A DNA stretch of 64,000 bases, taken from the NCBI RefSeq assembly GCF_010686705.1, contig NZ_JAAGWY010000001.1, positions 1,116,001-1,180,000 of the forward strand. The letters are read 5' to 3'. Both the position numbers and the translations under genes were made by a program. Shown here in pieces: positions 27,769-36,849 of this stretch. The notes below the pieces were generated by a model that saw only the letters and a list, made by a program, of their open reading frames with translations, ran no database searches and was not told the DNA's origin. Origin of the DNA: Leifsonia tongyongensis (GTDB lineage: Bacteria; Actinomycetota; Actinomycetes; Actinomycetales; Microbacteriaceae). The first letter of the stretch is position 1; the number at the start of each line of letters is the position of its first letter.

Positions 27769-27974
27769 ATGAAATTGCGAAAACAGGTTCATGAAATTGG
27801 CTGATCGAACGAAGAGAGGCCGGTCTGAGGGAAACCTCGGGCTGGCCTTTCGTGTTTGTCGATCGAAACGTGTCTGAATCGCGTTGAGAGTGCGTCCAGA
27901 ACACAGAAAAGCCTGCCCGAGGGCAGGCTGGCGCCTTCTGTACGCGATGAGTGTTGTGGATTTGAGAGCTGCGC
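27769..27974. repeat. Dispersed two-hairpin intergenic repeat, copy 2
   Basis: Matches copy 1 (20817-21025) over its length. It starts with CATGAAAT, then TTCATGAAATTGG. Hairpin A covers AGGCCGG...CTGGCCT around the inner GAGG-GAAA-CCTC stem (about 27815-27849); GACG/CGTC of copy 1 is replaced by paired GAGG/CCTC. Hairpin B is GCCTGCCC/GGGCAGGC near 27911-27928, framed by CAGAA and TTCTG. Paired changes in the stem argue that structure is selected. Confidence 0.85.
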
Positions 27975-28159
27975 TACCGAGGTGGTGCCCGAGACCGGGA
28001 CGACGGATGTAGGGCAGCGGGCGCACGGGTAGCGCCCCGCCAACCCGCGCGCGATTGCCCGGGTTACCTTCCATCGGTTACGATTCGTCGCCGGCCTGTG
28101 GTTTCGTTCAGTCGAGAAGACGGCGACCTTTTACTGTTGCGCCCACCCGAAGGCCTGCC

Positions 28160-30355
28160 ATGAAGTCTGCTCTCTCCCTGCTCGTCACAACGCTGCTCCT
28201 TGCGAGCGTACTTGCGGTCGCTGTCCCCGAAGCCGCTCACGCGTCTCCTCCTCCTCAGCTCGTGCAGACCGACAGCATCCCTTCGCCCGGGCCGGGCACT
28301 GATGGTCTTGCCGTCAACTCTGGCAACGGCGTCATCTACGCGGAGTCGCAGTCGCTTGACGCAATCATCGAAATCAACGGCTACACCGCACAGACGATCC
28401 GGACTATTCACACCTCGTTCAGCATCACAGGATTGAACGACCTGAAGGTCGACACGACAACCAATGATGTCTATGTCACCGGGAACGACCACACGATGGA
28501 GGTCTTCAACGGCGCGTCGGGTGCAAAGATCGCGTCAGTGTCACTCCCGACCAACGGGACCGCGCAGGACATTGCGGTCGATTCGTCGGCGAACAGGATC
28601 TACGTGCTGGTCGCGGGCACGGTGGTGGTGGTCGACGGCGCCACCGACCTGGTTGTGGCGAGTATTCCGGTCGCGGGCGCGACCGCCGGTATCGCCGTCG
28701 ACGAGACGACCGGGCATGTGTACGCCCTCAGCACTGTCGCAACGTCCTGGCCGAGCTCGATTCCTCTGGTCGTCAGCGTCATCGATCCGGTGTCCGACTC
28801 CGTTACCACGACCTACAACGTGCCATACAACGCCACGCGCATCGCAGTGGACTCGGGCGCCGGCGACATCTACGTGGGCACCACCACCCAGCTCGAGGCG
28901 TTGAACCTCTCAACCGGTGCGGTGGTGTGGACAGCGCCGTTATCCACCTACACCTTCGTGCTCGACCGTGCGTCGCACACCCTCTACGTAGCGCAGAGCG
29001 GCCCGGTCATCAAGGAGATCGACGGATCGACAGGGGCCGTTGTCGCATCCATCCCGGTGAAATCGGTCGCAGCTCCTGCCGCGGTCGACGAGCACACGGG
29101 CAACGTCTATGCGCTCGGAGACTCGATGGCGAGCTACCCAATCACAGTGCTGTCCTCGCCGATCTCGATCACGTCAGCGGCGCCCGCGGCATCCATCATG
29201 TCGAGTACCACGTTCTCGACCACGGTCACGGCCACGGCGACGACGTCAGTGGCCTTCACCGTGACGAGCGGGGCGCTTCCTCCTGGGCTGACCCTCGATC
29301 CGTCGACGGGGATCCTGTCAGGCATCCCGTACCTCGGCGGCAAATTCACCTACTCGGTGACGGCACGGGATGCGATCGGCGGCGCGACGACCGCGTCCTA
29401 CACCCAGTCGGTCACGGCCGACGTCGCCGTGGACAGGGTCGCAGGCGGAGATCGATTCGCGACAGGCGTGGCGATCTCGAAGAACGCCTTCCCCAACGGC
29501 GCCAAAGTCGTCTTCATCGCGAACGGACTGAACTTCCCCGACGCGCTGTCTGCGGGACCCGCCGCCGCGTCGCTCGGTGGCCCGGTGCTGCTGACCGGCC
29601 CGGATTCGCTGCCGGGCGTGGTTGCGAAGGAGATCACGCGACTCAGTCCGGCCAGGATCGTCGTGGTCGGCGGCACGGGAGTCGTTTCGGATGCCCTCTT
29701 CGCGAAGTTGCGGACGATGGCCGCGACAGTGGAACGATGGGCCGGGGCCTCCCGTTACGCGACGAGCGCCGCCATTGTGAGGAACGCCTTCAAGTCTGGA
29801 GCGAGCACAATCTTCCTGGCAAGCGGAAACGGCTATCCCGATGCGCTGTCCGCCGCCTCGGTGGCGTCGGCACTCGGAATTCCGGTCCTCCTCGTCAACG
29901 GCTCGAGCGCCCACGTCGACGCGGCCACCTTGTCGACACTGCGCAGCCTCTCCACATCCACCGTCTACCTCGCAGGGGGGACGGCGTCGATCTCCGACGG
30001 CGTCGCCCAGGACCTCGCGAACGTGATGGGCGGCAACGTATACCGCTTCTCTGGCGGGGACCGTTTCCGCACCTCCCAAGTGCTCAACGAGGCTGCGTAC
30101 GACACGGATGGAACCAACACCTCGAATCCGAGGTCGCCGACCGTCTTCCTGGTGTCGGGACTCGGATTTCCGGATGGTCTGTCTGCCGGCCCGTGGGCGG
30201 GCGGCGTCGTCGACGCGCCCCTCTACCTTGTGCCCGGCACCTGCGTGCCGAATCAGGTCCTTGCCGATATCCACGGTCTCGGCGCCACAGAGGTGGTTCT
30301 GATCGGTGGAACCGGTGCGCTCAGCGAGGCGGTGGCAACACTCACCCCGTGCTAG
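28160..30355 (+). CDS. Secreted cell-wall protein: beta-propeller, Ig-like domain and three CWB2 repeats
   Basis: 731-residue exported protein. The ATG at 28160 gives a Sec signal (MKSALSLL, hydrophobic core, cleavage likely after AHA near residue 29). Residues about 35-330 form a YVTN/NHL-like beta-propeller with repeated D-x-x-T-(N/G)-x-(V/I)-Y strands (VDTTTNDVYV, VDSSANRIYV, VDETTGHVYA, VDSGAGDIYV). Residues about 335-415 look like a putative-Ig/He_PIG module (TSGALPPGLTLDPSTGILSG). Three CWB2 cell-wall-binding repeats follow from about 423, each with GGDRF or a variant (GASRY in the second) and a (F/Y)PD(A/G)LSA motif. It is probably anchored non-covalently to the wall and may bind a surface ligand. 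No operon partner is seen. Confidence 0.88.
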   Translation: MKSALSLLVTTLLLASVLAVAVPEAAHASPPPQLVQTDSIPSPGPGTDGLAVNSGNGVIYAESQSLDAIIEINGYTAQTIRTIHTSFSITGLNDLKVDTTTNDVYVTGNDHTMEVFNGASGAKIASVSLPTNGTAQDIAVDSSANRIYVLVAGTVVVVDGATDLVVASIPVAGATAGIAVDETTGHVYALSTVATSWPSSIPLVVSVIDPVSDSVTTTYNVPYNATRIAVDSGAGDIYVGTTTQLEALNLSTGAVVWTAPLSTYTFVLDRASHTLYVAQSGPVIKEIDGSTGAVVASIPVKSVAAPAAVDEHTGNVYALGDSMASYPITVLSSPISITSAAPAASIMSSTTFSTTVTATATTSVAFTVTSGALPPGLTLDPSTGILSGIPYLGGKFTYSVTARDAIGGATTASYTQSVTADVAVDRVAGGDRFATGVAISKNAFPNGAKVVFIANGLNFPDALSAGPAAASLGGPVLLTGPDSLPGVVAKEITRLSPARIVVVGGTGVVSDALFAKLRTMAATVERWAGASRYATSAAIVRNAFKSGASTIFLASGNGYPDALSAASVASALGIPVLLVNGSSAHVDAATLSTLRSLSTSTVYLAGGTASISDGVAQDLANVMGGNVYRFSGGDRFRTSQVLNEAAYDTDGTNTSNPRSPTVFLVSGLGFPDGLSAGPWAGGVVDAPLYLVPGTCVPNQVLADIHGLGATEVVLIGGTGALSEAVATLTPC

Positions 30356-30398
30356 CCGAATCGGTTCAGTTCTATAAAGACCTGATCCCGGAGGGAAT

Positions 30399-31193
30399 TC
30401 AGTCGACGGCCGGCTTCGGTTCGCCGAGGTACTCCACGGCGGCGTCCCGAAACTGTCGTGAGGTCGGGGCGTTGAAATGGTGGCGACCGGGGATCGTACA
30501 GAAGCGCCCACGTGGCGTCGCATCCGCCAGGAGTCGTGAGCGCGCGATGATCGCATCCTCGCTTCCGGTGGCGAAGAGTACCGGCACGGTCGGCGGGTTG
30601 TCGGGCGACGGCTCGATGCCACCGCGCATCCCCCGGACCAGCGCGACCAGGGCGGCCAGATCGTTGTTGGGCATCGCCGACGCCATCGTGAGATATGCGG
30701 CGGTGATCCCATCGGTGACCGGCTCGCCCTTCTCGAGGAAATCGAGGGCCTGGTCGGTTCGGAACCGGGTCAATGGCTGCCCGTCGGGGATCCCACCGAG
30801 CACGGCACGGGTGATCCTGTCGGGCATCTCGAGGGCAACCTGCCAGCCGACGCGCGCGCCGAGCGAATAGCCCACGTAGTGGGCCTCGTCTATGAGGTAG
30901 GTATCCAGGACGTTCAGCACGTCGTCCACGAGTCTGTCGAGGCTGTAGAACGACGGGTCATGCGGTTTGTCGCTTGAGCCATGGCCACGCTGGTCGAGAC
31001 CGATCACGCGGAAGCCGGCGCGCGTCAGGTCGCGCGTCCACCCTGTTCGGAAGAAGTTGAGGGTCGCGCTGGACGCGAAACCGTGAACGACCAGTACCAC
31101 GGGCGCATCCTCGTCACCCCACTCGTACGTCGCAAGTTTCAGGCCGTCGGATGACATGACGATGCGCGCGGGCGGGGGTTCAGGAAGTTTCAC
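30399..31193 (-). CDS. Alpha/beta hydrolase
   Basis: Serine hydrolase of the alpha/beta fold, about 264 residues. The GTG at 31193 gives VKLPEPPPARIVMSSDG; ATG at 31157 is the alternative, and the frame further upstream overlaps the GntR gene. It shows the oxyanion strand VVLVVHGFASSA, the DQRGHGSSDKP segment, and nucleophile elbow GYSLG. It lies just downstream of the GntR gene on the same strand and is divergent from the methylaspartate operon. It may act on an ester or on a ring-cleavage-like intermediate of that pathway; the substrate cannot be read from the sequence. Confidence 0.85.
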   Translation of the reverse strand: MKLPEPPPARIVMSSDGLKLATYEWGDEDAPVVLVVHGFASSATLNFFRTGWTRDLTRAGFRVIGLDQRGHGSSDKPHDPSFYSLDRLVDDVLNVLDTYLIDEAHYVGYSLGARVGWQVALEMPDRITRAVLGGIPDGQPLTRFRTDQALDFLEKGEPVTDGITAAYLTMASAMPNNDLAALVALVRGMRGGIEPSPDNPPTVPVLFATGSEDAIIARSRLLADATPRGRFCTIPGRHHFNAPTSRQFRDAAVEYLGEPKPAVD

Positions 31194-31215
31194 CTGGCGT
31201 TTAGCCCAGTTCAGC

Positions 31216-31890
31216 TCAGAACAGGAGCTGCACGAGCTGGCGGGACGATTGTAGGTGCTCCCGCATTGCCTTCTCCGCTCTGACCGAGTCGTGTGCTTCA
31301 ACGGCCTCAAAAAGCTCGGCATGCGAGAGCATGGCTTCCTGGCGCGGGGGCCTGTCTCGCCAGTACGAACGCCAAAAACGCAGGCTGTGAAGCAGGAGGC
31401 GGTCGGCGGCGTCCTGCAGAAGGGGGTTCCTTATCATGTGGATCAGGAATGAATGCACCGCATGGTCGTCTTTGAGGAACTGCTCGGAATCCGTGATTAC
31501 GCGTGCATCGTCCACCGTCTTCACTAATTTCCGCAGTGCTTCCAGGTCGTCGTCGGTCGCTCGGGAGGCTGCAATGTAGGCGATCCCGCACTCAACGGCT
31601 TCGCGGGCCTCGAACATGCCGAGAATGTCATCGAGGGCGAGTGGGGTCACGACGGTGCCTCGCCTCGGCATGATCGTGACGAAGCGGTCTTTCGCGAGTT
31701 GGGCGAGTGCTTCGCGAACCGGCATCCGCCCGAGCCCGAGTTGGTCGGCAAGCGATTGCTCGTTCAAGAAGGACCCTGGCGGGAGCCGAAGGTCAACGAT
31801 CATGTCCGTGAGAATGCCGTACGCCGTGTCGCTGGCTCGCTCGTTTTCCACAGACCGCCCTTCCCTCTCATCATTCGTTTGATCAACCAT
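31216..31890 (-). CDS. GntR-family regulator (FCD domain)
   Basis: 224-residue regulator with an N-terminal winged helix (GILTDMIVDLRLPPGSFLNEQSLADQLGLGRMPVREALAQL, read at about 24-64) and a C-terminal FCD ligand domain with the usual Asp/His metal-site pattern (DDHAVHSFLIHMIRN; HAELFEAVEAHD). FCD regulators commonly sense small carboxylic acids. It is divergent from the ten-gene operon starting at 32036 and shares a 145-bp AT-rich region with an inverted repeat. It most likely represses that operon until a pathway acid binds. Confidence 0.9.
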   Translation of the reverse strand: MVDQTNDEREGRSVENERASDTAYGILTDMIVDLRLPPGSFLNEQSLADQLGLGRMPVREALAQLAKDRFVTIMPRRGTVVTPLALDDILGMFEAREAVECGIAYIAASRATDDDLEALRKLVKTVDDARVITDSEQFLKDDHAVHSFLIHMIRNPLLQDAADRLLLHSLRFWRSYWRDRPPRQEAMLSHAELFEAVEAHDSVRAEKAMREHLQSSRQLVQLLF

Positions 31891-31930
31891 CTCACGCCGC
31901 GCTTACGAAATCGGGTAGCGAAACAGTCAT

Positions 31931-31953
31931 CTAATATCCGCTAAATATATTAG
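31931..31953. promoter_or_regulatory. Inverted repeat, candidate GntR operator
   Basis: CTAATAT (31931-31937) and ATATTAG (31947-31953), perfect 7-bp arms with a 9-bp spacer, in the AT-rich region between the GntR gene and the divergent operon. This is the best operator candidate in that gap. Confidence 0.5.
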
Positions 31954-32035
31954 TAAGCGACTCTTGATAGATCAATGCAATTGTAGTTTGATAGCACAAT
32001 CCCTGCGTACCCGGTTAGAACGAAGGAGTTCCGCT

Positions 32036-33586
32036 ATGACAACGTCACAAGAGAAACCTGCTTCAGCACCAACATCCCGACGCCTGCAAGGTGGGGTGCT
32101 GACGATCCCGAATGCGATCGCGCTCTCTGCCGCGGCGATGGCTCCCGTGCTTGCCGTGGTTCTCAATGCGCCAGCCGCCGCCTCCGCCGCCGGAGGTGCG
32201 CTACCACTGTCGTTCCTCATTGCGTTCATCGCAGCCGCACTTGTCGGCAACACGGTCGTGCAGTTCTCTCGCCGATTGCCGTCTGCCGGGTCGTTCTACA
32301 CGTTCAATTCCCAGGGCCTTGGGCCAGCTGCCGGCTTCTTCACGGGCTGGCTATTCTGGATCGGCTACGCGGTCCTGGCCCCAGGACTGTTCACGGCGTT
32401 CGGAGCGTTCGTCCAGGATTACGTGTCCAGCACATTCGGAGTGCAGATCCAATGGTGGATCTTCAGTCTCGCCGCGATGGCGATCATCCTCGGGCTCTCG
32501 CTACGCAGTATCAAGGCATCGGTGAACCTCGACCTCGCTCTGCTGTCGATTGAGGTTGTCATCTTCCTTATCCTGGGCGTTGTCGCCGTCTCGACGGCAG
32601 GAACGGGAAACACGGGCAGTGTCTTCCTGCCGTCCTTCGCTCCGACGGGCTTCACCGGGGTTGGGCTTGGCGTGGTATTCGGCTTGCTGTCGTTCATCGG
32701 CTTCGACGCGGCCGCGACCCTGGGTGAAGAGACACGCAATCCGAAACGCAACATCCCCCTCGCGATCATCGGGGCGCTCGGAGCTGTCGGGACGTTCTAC
32801 GTGTTCATGATGTACGCACTTACCGCTGGATACCGGGTGAATGACTCTGCCCACATGGCCGCCTTTCTCAAGGACACCAGCCCATTCGTCACGCTGGCCC
32901 AGCACGTCGCCCCCTGGATCGTGCAGCCGATCGAAATTGCCGCCATCTTCGGTATCTTCAGTTGCTTCCTGGCGATCCACAACACAACGGTTCGCGTGAT
33001 GTTCTCCATGGGTCGCGACAAGGTCCTGCCCTCTTCCCTCGGCGGTGTGCACCCTCGATGGTTCTCCCCGGATCGTGCAATCTACGCCCAGACAGCATTC
33101 ACGGTCATCATCGGCCTTGCTGTCGGGGTGTGGCTCGGGCCCGGGGCGACAGGCGCGTACGGGTTCACGGGTGCAATCGGCACCGTAGCGATCGTCATTG
33201 TGTACATCCTGAGCAACATCGCGCTCATCCGATACTTCTGGCGCAGGGCCGATCGCAAGGTGTTCACGCACGTCATCGTCCCCATCCTCGGCGTCATCGC
33301 ACTGGCGTATCCGCTCTACTCCGTCAGCACGCCGGGTCAGGCGTGGCCTTACAACCTGGTACCGTTCGTGGTCCTGATCTGGGTCGTCGCCGGGGTCATC
33401 CTGTTTCTGCGTTACCGGGCGAAGTCGCCCGAGAAGATCGCCGCCCTCGGCTCGTTCATCGCCGAAGACGACCTGCCTCTCGACGAGCAGCCCGAAAGCC
33501 TGCTCGCGGCGCGCGCGCCGTCGCTTCAGCACCCGACCGTGAAAGAAGAAGTCGAAAACACCCCCGAGGTCGAGGAGCGCCGGTGA
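32036..33586 (+). CDS. APC-family amino acid permease
   Basis: Twelve-helix secondary transporter of the amino acid-polyamine-organocation superfamily, 516 residues. ATG 32036 follows GAAGGAG; the frame further upstream has no ribosome site. The first segments contain NAIALSAAAMAPVLAVV and the conserved GSFYTFNSQGLGP loop; FIGFDAAATLGEETRNPKRNIP is the hallmark sixth-helix motif. The C-terminal tail is acidic. First gene of the ten-gene operon; its stop overlaps the next start (GTGA). It probably imports the nitrogen-containing compound degraded by the operon. Confidence 0.9.
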   Translation: MTTSQEKPASAPTSRRLQGGVLTIPNAIALSAAAMAPVLAVVLNAPAAASAAGGALPLSFLIAFIAAALVGNTVVQFSRRLPSAGSFYTFNSQGLGPAAGFFTGWLFWIGYAVLAPGLFTAFGAFVQDYVSSTFGVQIQWWIFSLAAMAIILGLSLRSIKASVNLDLALLSIEVVIFLILGVVAVSTAGTGNTGSVFLPSFAPTGFTGVGLGVVFGLLSFIGFDAAATLGEETRNPKRNIPLAIIGALGAVGTFYVFMMYALTAGYRVNDSAHMAAFLKDTSPFVTLAQHVAPWIVQPIEIAAIFGIFSCFLAIHNTTVRVMFSMGRDKVLPSSLGGVHPRWFSPDRAIYAQTAFTVIIGLAVGVWLGPGATGAYGFTGAIGTVAIVIVYILSNIALIRYFWRRADRKVFTHVIVPILGVIALAYPLYSVSTPGQAWPYNLVPFVVLIWVVAGVILFLRYRAKSPEKIAALGSFIAEDDLPLDEQPESLLAARAPSLQHPTVKEEVENTPEVEERR

Positions 33587-34281
33587 TCGCGATCGGACGG
33601 AAGACTGTCTTCACCGAGCTGTCCGAACTGGTTGATCCAAGGCACACCGCTCTCGTGCTGGTCGACATGCAGCGTGACTTCATCGATCCTGACGGAGCAT
33701 TCGGACAACTCGGTATCGATCTGTCGATGTACGACGTTTCTCGCCCGAGGACCGCCGAACTCCTCACGGCCGCACGGGAGAGCGAGGTCCTTGTGGTGCA
33801 CATCCAGAACACGGCGCTCCCGGAACGCATGAGCGATTCGCCGGCGCAGCTGCGATTCAACATGCGGATGCATGAGGGCGCCACGGCCGATGGATCGCCG
33901 TTGCTCTACACGGTGCCCGGAACCCGAGGGCACGAGTTCGCGTACGAATTCCTGCCGAAGCCTGGCGAGCTGGTCGTACGCAAATACCGGTCGAGCGGCT
34001 TCTGGGGCACGAATCTCGACCTCGTTCTGCGGAGCAACGGTATCGAGACTGTGGTGGTCGCCGGATGCACAACCGAGGGTTGCATCGAATCCACCGCTCG
34101 CGACGCGATGTTCAACGACTACTACGTGGTCATTGCCGAGGACTGTGTCGGCAGTGATGACAGTGCACAGCATGACGCGTCGATGCTTCTCATGCGGCAT
34201 CGATTCGACCTGGCGACCGGCAGCGAAATCGACAATGTGTGGAAGACCAGTGAGAAAGAGCGGGTCGGAGAGCATGAGTAG
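33583..34281 (+). CDS. Isochorismatase-like cysteine amidohydrolase
   Basis: 232 residues from GTG 33583, overlapping the permease stop. The isochorismatase-like fold has the full triad: Asp28 in LVDMQRDF, Lys134 in VVRKYRSSGFWGT, and nucleophile Cys162 in VAGCTTEGC. This family includes N-carbamoylsarcosine amidase, RutB, biuret hydrolase and maleamate amidase. Because a PuuE-like ring hydrolase is encoded three genes later, a role in removing ammonia or carbamate from the opened-ring half-amide is likely. A siderophore role is unlikely because no related genes are present. Substrate inferred only. Confidence 0.88.
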   Translation: MIAIGRKTVFTELSELVDPRHTALVLVDMQRDFIDPDGAFGQLGIDLSMYDVSRPRTAELLTAARESEVLVVHIQNTALPERMSDSPAQLRFNMRMHEGATADGSPLLYTVPGTRGHEFAYEFLPKPGELVVRKYRSSGFWGTNLDLVLRSNGIETVVVAGCTTEGCIESTARDAMFNDYYVVIAEDCVGSDDSAQHDASMLLMRHRFDLATGSEIDNVWKTSEKERVGEHE

Positions 34282-35023
34282 ATTGGCCGACCGGGTAGCT
34301 GTGGTGACCGGGGCCGCGTCCGGAATCGGTGAAGCGATTGCAATCGCATTCGCGCGCGAAGGCGCTGACATCGTCGTTGCTGATCAGGTCGATGAGGCAG
34401 GCGCGGCCAGCGTGCTGGCGGGGATTGCCGAATGTGGCCGGAGGAGTCTGTTCGTCAGAACGGATGTCGCGGAGGAGGCCAGTGTGAATGCGATGGCGCA
34501 GACCGCTCTCGAACACTTCGGCAGAGTGGACATCCTCGTGAACAATGCGGGGATCTTCACCGAGTCCCTGCTCGAGAACATGTCGGTGGCCGAGTGGGAC
34601 CGCGTCGTCGACACCAACCTGCGTGGCACGTTCCTCTGCACGCGCGCGCTGCTCGGCCAGATGCTCGAGCGCGGCGACGGCCGGATCATCAACATCGCCT
34701 CGCAGCTCGGGCAGATCGGAGGCGCAGCCGTCGCCCACTACTCGGCGAGCAAGGCGGGCGTCATCGGCCTCACAAAGGCGCTGGCGCGCGAGGTGTCACG
34801 GCGCGGTGTCCTCGTGAATGCGATCGCGCCCGGTCCGATCGAGACGCCGCTGCTCGACAGCGAAACCGAGGAATGGCGCAACGCCAAGCTGGCCGAATTG
34901 CCGATAGGTCGCTTCGGCACAGTCGACGAGGTCACTCCCACTGCGGTGCTCCTGGCTTCCGCCGAAGGGTCCTATTACGTGGGCCAGACGCTGGGTCCCA
35001 ACGGCGGGGACGTGATGTTGTGA
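34274..35023 (+). CDS. Short-chain dehydrogenase/reductase
   Basis: NAD(P)-dependent oxidoreductase of the classical SDR type, 249 residues. The cofactor motif TGAASGIG (12-19), NNAG (90-93), Ser143 and the YSASK active site (Tyr156, Lys160) are all present. Asp37 after the second strand (VVADQVD) favours NAD(H). The ATG overlaps the end of the amidase gene by 8 bp. Its partner SDR follows 34 bp later. Probably oxidises a hydroxyl group of the operon's substrate. Confidence 0.9.
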   Translation: MSRLADRVAVVTGAASGIGEAIAIAFAREGADIVVADQVDEAGAASVLAGIAECGRRSLFVRTDVAEEASVNAMAQTALEHFGRVDILVNNAGIFTESLLENMSVAEWDRVVDTNLRGTFLCTRALLGQMLERGDGRIINIASQLGQIGGAAVAHYSASKAGVIGLTKALAREVSRRGVLVNAIAPGPIETPLLDSETEEWRNAKLAELPIGRFGTVDEVTPTAVLLASAEGSYYVGQTLGPNGGDVML

Positions 35024-35057
35024 AAACCGAACGTATGAAACCGAAGAGGAGACCCTT

Positions 35058-35834
35058 GTGTTCGATTTGACAGGCCGCGTGGCCCTCATCACAGGAGCCG
35101 CGTCCGGTATCGGGGCCGCGACGGCCCGGATCTACGCCGAAGCGGGTGCGGACGTCGCGCTGGCATGGTATCCGCCGGACGGCCATGACATCCGACCGGT
35201 TGTCGAGGCCGTCGAAAAGGCGGGCCGGAGGGCTGTCGTCGAGCCAGTGGACGTCTCGCTGACGTCGGACGTGAACCGCCTGGTGGCGCGTGCAGTGGGT
35301 GAACTCGGCGGCGTCGACATCGTCGTCGCCAACGCAGGCATCGCGCGCAAGGTTGCTCTCGAGGACCTGGACGACGACGCATGGAGCAAAGTCGTCGATG
35401 TGGACCTCAATGGCGCGTGGCGTTGTTTCCGCGCGGCCCTCCCGCACATGCAGAAGGCCGGCTTTGGGCGCCTGATCGCCACGTCGTCCGTAGCGGGGAC
35501 AGTCTCGGGTTGGCCAGAGCACTCCCACTACGCGGCCGCCAAAGGTGGCCTCGTCGGACTCGTCAAGTCGCTCGCGGTCGAGTTCGGGCCCGACGGGATC
35601 ACGGCCAACGCAGTGGCACCCGGCGTCATCCGCACACCGCAGGCACTCGACCCGGTGAACTCCCTCGGCCCGGCCGGCGTGGACGCAACCGTCAGGAAGG
35701 TTCCTGCCGGACGGGTGGGTGATCCGGAAGACATCGCGTACATGTACCAGTTCCTCGCGAGCGCTGAAGCCTCGTATGTCACCGGTCAGCTCATCGTCGT
35801 CGACGGTGGCCGGAGCCTTGCCGGGCTCGACTGA
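35058..35834 (+). CDS. Short-chain dehydrogenase/reductase
   Basis: Second SDR of the operon, 258 residues from GTG 35058 with GAAGAGGAG just upstream. It has TGAASGIG (12-19), NAG (92-94), Ser143-144 and the YAAAK active site (Tyr158, Lys162). The region after strand two reads AWYPPDGHD, unlike the acidic Asp of the first SDR, so cofactor preference may differ (NADPH possible). The two SDRs are clearly different and may work in sequence or in opposite directions. Confidence 0.9.
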   Translation: MFDLTGRVALITGAASGIGAATARIYAEAGADVALAWYPPDGHDIRPVVEAVEKAGRRAVVEPVDVSLTSDVNRLVARAVGELGGVDIVVANAGIARKVALEDLDDDAWSKVVDVDLNGAWRCFRAALPHMQKAGFGRLIATSSVAGTVSGWPEHSHYAAAKGGLVGLVKSLAVEFGPDGITANAVAPGVIRTPQALDPVNSLGPAGVDATVRKVPAGRVGDPEDIAYMYQFLASAEASYVTGQLIVVDGGRSLAGLD

Positions 35835-35865
35835 CAAATCGTCCCTGAGATTGGAGCACCCAGAC

Positions 35866-36849
35866 ATGGCATTGAATCCGCAGTTCTTTCGACAGGCCGA
35901 CGTCGACGGCATCCCCGGACCGGCCCGTGACCTCGTCGGATACGGGGAGCACCCACCAGTGGTCCGATGGCACAATGACGCAAAGGTCGCCATCCAGGTC
36001 GTCGTGAACTACGAAGAGGGATCAGAGAAGACCTTCGCGATGGGAGATGGCGTTAACGACGGCATGTACGAGCTGCCGTTCGCCGTTGACGATCAGCGGG
36101 ACCTCGCTGTCGAGTCCATGTACGAGTACGGCTCACGCGCAGGTATCTGGCGTCTCTTCCGGATCTTCGATCACGCTGCAATCCCGGTCACGTTCTTCGC
36201 AGCAGCAGTCGCGCTCGAACGCAACCCGGATGTGGCGACAAAGCTGGCCCGTCGCGGCGACGAGGCAGCGGGGCACGGCTACCGGTGGAGCAACCACTAC
36301 GAGATGACGAAGGATGAGGAGCGGGAGGCGATCAAGCGCGCGATCGCATCGATCGAACACACAACCGGAAATCGTCCATCCGGCTGGTACTGCCGCGAGA
36401 TGAGCGTCAATACTCGAGATCTGGTCGTCGAGGAAGGCGGATTCCTCTACGACTCGGACACCTACAACGAAGACCTGCCGTACTGGACTCGTGTCGCGGA
36501 CCGCAATCATCTGGTCGTCCCGTACTCGCTCGTCGTCAACGACGCCCGCTACATCCTGGGCACCGGCTACGGCAGTCCAGAGCAGTTCTTCGAAACGGCG
36601 AAGGCGACGCTCGACCGGTTACGCAACGATGGCGACGACGTCGGACGGATGATGTCAATCGGTCTGCACCCGCGCATCTCGGGCAACCCGGCACGCGCGG
36701 ACGCCCTGGCTCGCTTCATCGCCTATGCCCAGGAGTTCGACGACGTCGCGTTCATGCGCCGCGTCGACATCGCCACGTGTTTCGCCGCGCAGGTGCCCGC
36801 CCCGAACGACGCGTCTCTGGACGAGGTCGAGCGTGGGCTACGAAGCTGA
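35866..36849 (+). CDS. Polysaccharide-deacetylase-fold cyclic amide/imide hydrolase (PuuE-like)
   Basis: 327-residue protein of the PuuE group. It belongs to the polysaccharide deacetylase fold but cleaves ring amides: family members include PuuE allantoinase and, as I recall, the Pseudomonas cyclic imide hydrolase. Typical motifs are VVVNYEEGSE (46-55), YGSRAGIWRLFRIF (88-101), GHGYRWSNHYEM and IGLHPRISGNPARADAL near the C-terminus. ATG 35866 has GGAG at 35852. No other purine-degradation genes (urate oxidase, allantoicase) are nearby, so a cyclic imide or hydantoin-like substrate is more likely than allantoin. Confidence 0.85.
   Translation: MALNPQFFRQADVDGIPGPARDLVGYGEHPPVVRWHNDAKVAIQVVVNYEEGSEKTFAMGDGVNDGMYELPFAVDDQRDLAVESMYEYGSRAGIWRLFRIFDHAAIPVTFFAAAVALERNPDVATKLARRGDEAAGHGYRWSNHYEMTKDEEREAIKRAIASIEHTTGNRPSGWYCREMSVNTRDLVVEEGGFLYDSDTYNEDLPYWTRVADRNHLVVPYSLVVNDARYILGTGYGSPEQFFETAKATLDRLRNDGDDVGRMMSIGLHPRISGNPARADALARFIAYAQEFDDVAFMRRVDIATCFAAQVPAPNDASLDEVERGLRS

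Noticed and set aside
27637-28074. Minus-strand frames in the two repeat copies that share a conserved-looking peptide
   Set aside because: The conservation comes from the structured repeat at nucleotide level; the frames have no ribosome site, and the third repeat copy breaks the reading.
33583-34281. Siderophore-type isochorismatase
   Set aside because: No isochorismate synthase, DHB ligase or NRPS genes nearby; the operon context supports an amidohydrolase role instead.
35866-36849. Cell-wall polysaccharide or chitin deacetylase
   Set aside because: The motifs are those of the PuuE group, there is no signal peptide, and the operon is intracellular small-molecule catabolism.
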